NCBI GenBank assembly: GCA_011052015.1
Contig: DRJZ01000092.1
Location: 1-43,601, forward strand
Reading direction: 5' to 3'
DNA from: Acidiferrobacteraceae bacterium
Lineage (GTDB): Bacteria > Pseudomonadota > Gammaproteobacteria > HyVt-429
Length of the DNA: 43,601 nucleotides
In this document: piece after piece, positions 39,353 to 43,601 of the stretch
Numbering within the stretch: the stretch's first letter is position 1
Layout: each line of letters opens with the position of its first letter
The notes under the pieces: model-generated
Seen by the model: the letters and a program-made list of their open reading frames with translations, nothing else
Database searches by the model: none
Told to the model about the DNA's origin: nothing
Position numbers and translations under genes: made by a program

Positions 39353-40519
39353 TTATGTATTTTTTGCTAATTTTAGAATGAAATAACCAACAACCCCAGA
39401 TAAGAATGACCCTATAAGTATTGCCAGCTTATCTGTGTATTGAAAAACACTATCATCTTCAAAAGCCAATGATGCTATAAATAAACTCATAGTAAAGCCA
39501 ATACCAGTAAGTACTGACACCCCATAAAGGTGCAGCCAATTACTGCATTTTGGAAGTTTTGCTATCTTAAGTTTTATTGCAATCCAACTAAATCCGAAAA
39601 CACCAACTTGCTTACCAATAAATAATCCGAGCATAATGCCTAGAGGCACGGAACCAGACATTTGACTAAAAGATATTTCAGTGAAGTTTACACCTGCATT
39701 TACGAAAGCAAATAATGGGAGGATGAAAAATGCAACCCAAAAATGGAGATTATGCTCGATCTCTTTGAGGGGTGAAATTAGTTGTTTATTTTCATCTTTT
39801 GCATTCAATGGAATTGTAAATGCCAATGCTACCCCTGCTAATGTCGCATGGACTCCAGATTTAAGAACACTTATCCACAGTATGGTACCGATAATAAAAT
39901 AGGCCGCTTTTTTTGAAACGCCAAATAAATTAAGAATGATTAAAACAACCAAAGAAATCATTGCAATAACAATAGATAATGTGGATAACTCCGTTGTATA
40001 AAAAATAGCGATAATTACTATTGCTCCTAAATCGTCGATAATGGCCAAGGCCATTAAAAATATTTTAAGTGAGACTGGAACTCTCTTACCCAACAAAGAA
40101 AGAATGCCTAATGCAAAAGCAATATCGGTTGCTGTAGGTATTGCCCATCCATTCTCAGCGATTGGATTATTTTGATTGAATATCAGATAGATTCCTGCCG
40201 GAACAACCATTCCACCAATAGCGGCCATACCAGGTAGTGCGATTTGGCTTAAAGTTGATAGATTCCCTTCAAGTATTTCTCTCTTTACTTCCAACCCGAT
40301 TAATAAAAAGAAAATAACCATCAGGCCATCGTTGACCCAATGATAAAGTGATTTATCAAGATGTAATGCACCCACTCTTATTTCTACCGGTATATGTAAA
40401 AATGATGTATAGAGTGATGACATCGCAGTATTGCTTAAGATAAGCGCAAAAATAGTTGCAAATATCAACAAGATTCCACTTGCAGATTCTTTCTTTATAA
40501 ATTCTTCAATTATTTTCAT
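39353..40519 (-). CDS. nhaA: Na+/H+ antiporter NhaA
   Basis: An inner-membrane antiporter that expels Na+ in exchange for protons. It has 388 residues and about 12 helices. The key ion-binding pair is visible in LAIIDDLGAIVIIAIFY, and TATDIAFALGILSLLGKRVP holds the unwound-helix region. GLEVKREILEGNL contains the charged pH-sensor area of the N-terminal half. The ATG overlaps the stop codon of the CDGSH-glutamate-synthase gene (ATGA), which implies translational coupling. The gene is clearly more AT-rich than the housekeeping genes to the left, a possible sign of transfer. Confidence 0.96.
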   Translation of the reverse strand: MKIIEEFIKKESASGILLIFATIFALILSNTAMSSLYTSFLHIPVEIRVGALHLDKSLYHWVNDGLMVIFFLLIGLEVKREILEGNLSTLSQIALPGMAAIGGMVVPAGIYLIFNQNNPIAENGWAIPTATDIAFALGILSLLGKRVPVSLKIFLMALAIIDDLGAIVIIAIFYTTELSTLSIVIAMISLVVLIILNLFGVSKKAAYFIIGTILWISVLKSGVHATLAGVALAFTIPLNAKDENKQLISPLKEIEHNLHFWVAFFILPLFAFVNAGVNFTEISFSQMSGSVPLGIMLGLFIGKQVGVFGFSWIAIKLKIAKLPKCSNWLHLYGVSVLTGIGFTMSLFIASLAFEDDSVFQYTDKLAILIGSFLSGVVGYFILKLAKNT

Positions 40520-42072
40520 TTAAACCCTGATATATCCATGAATCCTGAGTAGGCTACACCTGAAAGCAAAGCCATTTCACGATGCCACGTTGCCAGATCG
40601 TTTTTATTAAGCTTGCTTAGATTATCATGCCCACACGCACGAGACATCACTTGCATTAGCTCTACAGAAGCATTTAAAAAATTACGTAACTGGATAGATG
40701 ATTTCTCAATATTCAACTTTTGGCGTAAGTCTTCTTTTTGCGTGGCAATTCCTGCTGGGCAGTTATTTGTATTGCACATTCTTGCTGCAACACAACCAAT
40801 TGCCTGCATAGCGCTACTTGATATTGCGATGCCGTCTGCACCAAGTGCCAGGGCCTTAACAAAATCAATGGGCACCCGTAAACCACCAGTAATGATGAGC
40901 GTCACACGACCACTAGCACCTTGTTTGTCAAGATAATGACGTGCTCGCGCAAGCGCCGGTATAGTCGGTACACTAATGTGATTTCTGAACATTTCTGGTG
41001 CGGCGCCTGTACCACCACCGCGGCCATCCAATATTATGTAATCGGCGCTGGAATCCAGCGCAAATTGAATGTCTTTTTCGATATGGTTTGCGCTGAGCTT
41101 AAAACCAATAGGGATGCCACCTGTAATTTCTCTAACGTGGTCAGCAAAGTCTTTAAATTCTGAAACAGAGGAGAGATCCTTGAATGTGGGTGGTGATATT
41201 GCAGGCTGGCCTTCAGGTATGCCTCTTACCAGCGATATTTTACCTTTATTTTTATTCCCAGGCAGGTGCCCTCCTGTTCCCGTTTTTGCTCCTTGACCAC
41301 CTTTAAAGTGGAAGGCCTGTACTTTGCTTAATAGCTCCTCTTTGTAGCCAAAACCAGCGCTGGCATATTCATAAAAATATCGAGTGTTCGCTTCTTGCTC
41401 TTCAGGCAACATCCCACCTTCACCGGAACAAATACCAGTGCCTGCCAGTTCCGCGCCCTTGGCTAATGATATTTTAGCCTCTTCAGACAAAGCGCCAAAA
41501 CTCATATCAGATACAAATAGCGGTATCTTCAGATTCAAGGGCAATTTAGCTTCTGGACCAATAATAAGTTCTGTGCCAACACTGTCGTTTTCCATCAAGG
41601 GCTTAGTTGCCATTTGGGCGACCATAATTTGCAGGTCATCCCAATACGGCAACTCATAGCGAGGAATGCCCATAGAAGTCATTTGGCCATGATGTCCAAA
41701 TTTGGATAACCCTTCTCTAGCAAGCCGATGAATAAATTCTACTGTAGGTTCTTCGGGTGTTGGCTTGGCCGTTGGCATCTCTGAAAGTTTTTGTTTTAGC
41801 CCCGGACCTTCTTGGCCAACGTCATCTTTACTGAATTGTTTGTGTGTACCATCACAATAAGGAGCATTCCCCGTATGCTTGCACGCGCACAAATAGGCTT
41901 CGTCATCATCATTATCAGAAACAATGACTCTTGGAGTGAAGGGTGTGCCCACATGTGAGCCATCACAAAAAGGTTGACTCTTTGATTTCCCACAGGTACA
42001 GAAATGATACTCCTGGCCTTTTGAAAGACTCACCTTAACTGGCTTGTTGTCTGCAATAATCGGATTATTCAT
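40516..42072 (-). CDS. double-CDGSH iron-sulfur domain fused to FMN-binding glutamate-synthase-like domain
   Basis: A 518-residue fusion. The N-terminal 80 residues hold two CDGSH motifs: Cys25/Cys27/Cys36/His40 and Cys62/Cys64/Cys73/His77, each predicted to bind a redox-active [2Fe-2S] cluster. From about residue 105 the protein resembles the GltS FMN/[3Fe-4S] domain: FKLSANHIEKDIQFALDSSA, ILDGRGGGTGAAPEM, and the C-x5-C-x4-C cluster ligands in GCVAARMCNTNNCPAG. There is no glutaminase domain, so it is not a complete glutamate synthase. The substrate is unknown. The ATG has AAGG five bases upstream, and nhaA overlaps its stop. Confidence 0.85.
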   Translation of the reverse strand: MNNPIIADNKPVKVSLSKGQEYHFCTCGKSKSQPFCDGSHVGTPFTPRVIVSDNDDDEAYLCACKHTGNAPYCDGTHKQFSKDDVGQEGPGLKQKLSEMPTAKPTPEEPTVEFIHRLAREGLSKFGHHGQMTSMGIPRYELPYWDDLQIMVAQMATKPLMENDSVGTELIIGPEAKLPLNLKIPLFVSDMSFGALSEEAKISLAKGAELAGTGICSGEGGMLPEEQEANTRYFYEYASAGFGYKEELLSKVQAFHFKGGQGAKTGTGGHLPGNKNKGKISLVRGIPEGQPAISPPTFKDLSSVSEFKDFADHVREITGGIPIGFKLSANHIEKDIQFALDSSADYIILDGRGGGTGAAPEMFRNHISVPTIPALARARHYLDKQGASGRVTLIITGGLRVPIDFVKALALGADGIAISSSAMQAIGCVAARMCNTNNCPAGIATQKEDLRQKLNIEKSSIQLRNFLNASVELMQVMSRACGHDNLSKLNKNDLATWHREMALLSGVAYSGFMDISGFK

Positions 42073-42173
42073 GTTTGCCTTTTTGCTACGATAGGGGCGA
42101 AAGAACCAAAAGAGTCGGACTCAATTGAAACGGGTACTCCTAAGACTAACCCCCGCATTCTCGAAAGGCAACG

Positions 42174-42654
42174 CTACGATGGTCGCCATTCTTGTGCCCA
42201 GACCTGCTTCAAACGCGATACCGTGCTGGCGGACAAACTTTCTGCATCCGGACCCACCAATACTTTCAAGGCTTCACTCATCTCGCCACTTGAGACGCCC
42301 TTCAGATACCTCTGGGGCAATACCGTTTCCAGCGGCTTCGTCTTGCGTACATACGGCGGCACCAGAGCCGATCGGAACGTCACCGGCTCGCCGGTCTTCG
42401 CCCGAACCTTCGGAATCTCGACCGTCACTGGACCCAGCCCCATCTGCAGTTTGCGGACCGGCAGATAGCCGTGCGCACCACACCCGCCTTGTCGTCTTCT
42501 GTCCGTCGGTCTGAATGCGCAGTCAACAGTTCCTGTAACTTACACCCTCCACTGCCTGGTAGATCAGCTGCTCCGCACTCGCCCTCAGCAACTCCGTCAG
42601 TGGATCAGAAATTATATCTCGACCTTGAAACTCTAAAACGTTACTCTTGTTCAT
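42174..42654 (-). pseudogene. truncated and frameshifted IS256 family transposase
   Basis: The N-terminal part of an IS256 (Mutator-type) transposase. It begins at ATG 42654 with MNKSNVLEFQGRDIISDPLT and a GGAG ten bases upstream, then shifts frame near 42540 (the original frame stops after VEGVSYRNC) and again near 42445 before the recognisable VTVEIPKVRAKTGEPVTFRS, ALVPPYVRKTKPLE and SASTVSRLKQVWAQEW. All catalytic domain sequence after that is missing. It is a dead relic beside the CDGSH-glutamate-synthase gene. I did not find intact terminal inverted repeats. Confidence 0.85.
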
Positions 42655-42771
42655 GGTGGCGTATCTCCTTTGGTTGTTTTGATGTGTCGCAACAACAAAC
42701 CAACCAGAAACACCGTTTTTTTCAACTCTTCAAACACCAGATTTGACAATAACTCGTTGCAAGGCGGTCTC

Positions 42772-43242
42772 ATGAAAAAGATATTAATTACTTGTCTTGT
42801 TCTAATATTCGCTTCAATAACTGTTCTGGCCAAAGATGCAATCAACAAGAAAGAAACACCGCAGTTCTTATATGTCCTAAGTGCCAAGGCTGGGTCGTTC
42901 GAGGAAAAAACCTTAACTTTAAAAGATGTCCCACTCGTTATCTATTTCTCTGACAGGCCAGCTAGAATAGCTGGGCATATGAGTTTAAAGGAATTCGTGA
43001 AAATGTGGGGGAAAGGGAAAGACAGTTTCAAGAAGAATCCTCCGAATGCAACATTGTCTATATTCAATGAAAAGGGGGGCAAAGATGTAGTAATTGAAAT
43101 TAGTGCTCCACAAATCAAGGATGACGTTTTGTCTTTCAGTGCTAGGTTGCTTGAGGGAAAAGCTTCTCAGTCATTTGGAGCAGTATCCTTATTCATCGAT
43201 AATAGTGATTATAAACAAAGAAAAACCCCAGGGGTTTATTAA
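42772..43242 (+). CDS. secreted hypothetical protein, 156 residues
   Basis: The N-terminal MKKILITCLVLIFASITVLA is a clear Sec signal peptide, with cleavage predicted after Ala20. The mature part is a beta-rich domain (FLYVLSAKAGSFEEKTLTLK, VPLVIYFSDRPARIAGHMSL, FGAVSLFIDNSD) of unrecognised family; the final residues are basic. The frame is open from 42670, but the ATG at 42772 has AAGG seven bases upstream and starts the signal peptide. It is AT-rich and divergent from the transposase relic, consistent with an accessory gene. Confidence 0.8.
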   Translation: MKKILITCLVLIFASITVLAKDAINKKETPQFLYVLSAKAGSFEEKTLTLKDVPLVIYFSDRPARIAGHMSLKEFVKMWGKGKDSFKKNPPNATLSIFNEKGGKDVVIEISAPQIKDDVLSFSARLLEGKASQSFGAVSLFIDNSDYKQRKTPGVY

Positions 43243-43371
43243 ATCTGTCCCGAATAGCACTTACCTTAAGCTTTTTTGGGTGTCCATTTTTCCGAACCTC
43301 CTCTCTCGCAATTTGCCGTGATTGGGTGAGCAAAGGATACTGCTTAGGCCGTCGTTTAACAGCTCTTCAGA

Positions 43372-43411
43372 AATAGGGTCTACCATCGTATATTAGTAGG
43401 TGACCCCTATT
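43372..43411. repeat. imperfect stem-loop
   Basis: AATAGGG at 43372-43378 pairs with CCCTATT at 43405-43411; a one-base bulge then allows further pairing between TCTACC and GGTGA. There is no adjacent T-run in either direction strong enough for a terminator, so its role is open; a repeat of mobile-element origin is possible. Confidence 0.45.
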
Positions 43412-43442
43412 GCTCCCTTTGCTTTTGCTCCTCATTTTTTAG

Positions 43443-43501
43443 CTTTCAAAGTTGGCGGGGCTTTTGCGGTTTTTTTGCAAAAGCCCCGACAGGTTTGAAA
43501 G
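43443..43501. repeat. nested two-level hairpin with T-rich loop
   Basis: An outer pair CTTTCAAA (43443-43450) and TTTGAAAG (43494-43501) encloses an inner 12-bp perfect stem CGGGGCTTTTGC / GCAAAAGCCCCG (43457-43468 and 43478-43489) whose loop is GGTTTTTTT. A T-run within the loop rather than after the stem is unusual for an intrinsic terminator. Confidence 0.6.
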
Positions 43502-43531
43502 TCCACTGGATGCGTTAGGGCATATTTCCAC

Positions 43532-43560
43532 TTGACTAAATTGCATTATGCAACCATACG
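43532..43560 (+). promoter_or_regulatory. promoter/operator-like region with palindrome TTGCATTATGCAA
   Basis: A TTGACT -35-like hexamer (43532-43537) is followed at 17 bases by a weak -10 (CATACG). Between them lies a 13-base palindrome, TTGCAT-T-ATGCAA at 43541-43553. A repressor bound there would block the promoter, an arrangement usual for self-regulated antitoxin genes. It is 22 to 50 bases before the ATG at 43582. Confidence 0.4.
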
Positions 43561-43581
43561 TAATTGATGGAGAACTTTACT

Positions 43582-43601
43582 ATGCCTGCTTTGACCATAA
43601 A
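43582..43601 (+). CDS. start of a gene cut by the window edge, possibly a FitA-like antitoxin
   Basis: Only six complete codons are visible, MPALTI, preceded by a strong GGAGA eight bases upstream. MPxLTIKN-type starts are common in FitA-family ribbon-helix-helix antitoxins of VapBC-type pairs, and the palindrome in the promoter fits self-regulation. With so few residues the family call is a guess; the existence of a gene start is better supported. Confidence 0.35.

Larger units (their letters stand above)
43243..43581. other. 339-base gap with three inverted-repeat structures
   Basis: No gene was recognised. It contains the hairpin at 43372-43411, the nested hairpin at 43443-43501 and the promoter/operator-like region at 43532-43560, listed separately. 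The first 90 bases hold a short minus-strand ATG with GAGGAGG upstream (near 43295) whose frame stops after eight codons, possibly the remains of a mobile-element end. Confidence 0.5.

Noticed and set aside
43355-43525. Possible integron attC site (GTTTAAC at 43354 and GTTAGGG at 43513)
   Set aside because: The second box does not match the consensus, the intervening dyads are not arranged as in attC, and there is no second cassette or integrase.

Overview
The window looks like a chromosomal segment of a gammaproteobacterium of moderate GC. The evidence is a fused kinase-like/GNAT ArgA, ftsH-folP-glmM, dapB-carA-carB-greA, and one-subunit-per-gene NADH dehydrogenase genes (nuoC and nuoD unfused). 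The tpiA-secG-tRNA-Leu-nuoA...N-DUF2818 order is also familiar from betaproteobacteria. Genus cannot be read from the sequence; an environmental or free-living lineage is an inference from the accessory content.

Layout. 89-14795 (minus): the complete 14-gene nuo operon (A to N) for proton-pumping complex I, followed by a DUF2818 membrane protein. 15046-21389 (minus): tRNA-Leu(GAG), secG, tpiA, glmM, folP, ftsH and rlmE, a conserved housekeeping block; yhbY diverges from rlmE at 21518. 21810-22038: a small repeat-bounded element. 22044-25117 (minus): an amidohydrolase with a possible Tat signal and a secreted DUF5060 glycosidase-like protein. 25426-31262 (minus): greA, carB, carA and dapB. A short leader ORF with an embedded intrinsic terminator lies directly before carA and looks like an attenuator. 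31457-36599: an MgtC-type protein, a lipoprotein with PQQ-like propeller repeats, tag (3-methyladenine glycosylase), a one-TM hypothetical and argA. 36972 to the end: an accessory, visibly AT-richer stretch with small hypotheticals, DUF3592 and probable DUF5062 proteins, nhaA coupled to a double-CDGSH/glutamate-synthase fusion, a broken IS256 transposase, a secreted hypothetical, and the first codons of a possible FitA-like antitoxin behind an operator-like palindrome.

Several core genes use non-ATG starts (TTG: ftsH, carA; GTG: nuoB, nuoD, nuoH, nuoI, glmM, folP), so many starts given here are shorter than the longest ORF. REP-like units, each a GTAG-type tetranucleotide followed by a short palindrome, occur at three intergenic sites.

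The most interesting items are the carA leader/attenuator, the CDGSH-GltS/NhaA pair, the REP-like family, the repeat-bounded element after yhbY, and a perfect 20-bp palindrome inside a small ORF at 39240. No complete novel multi-gene system is evident. All functional calls rest on motif recognition by eye, without database searches.
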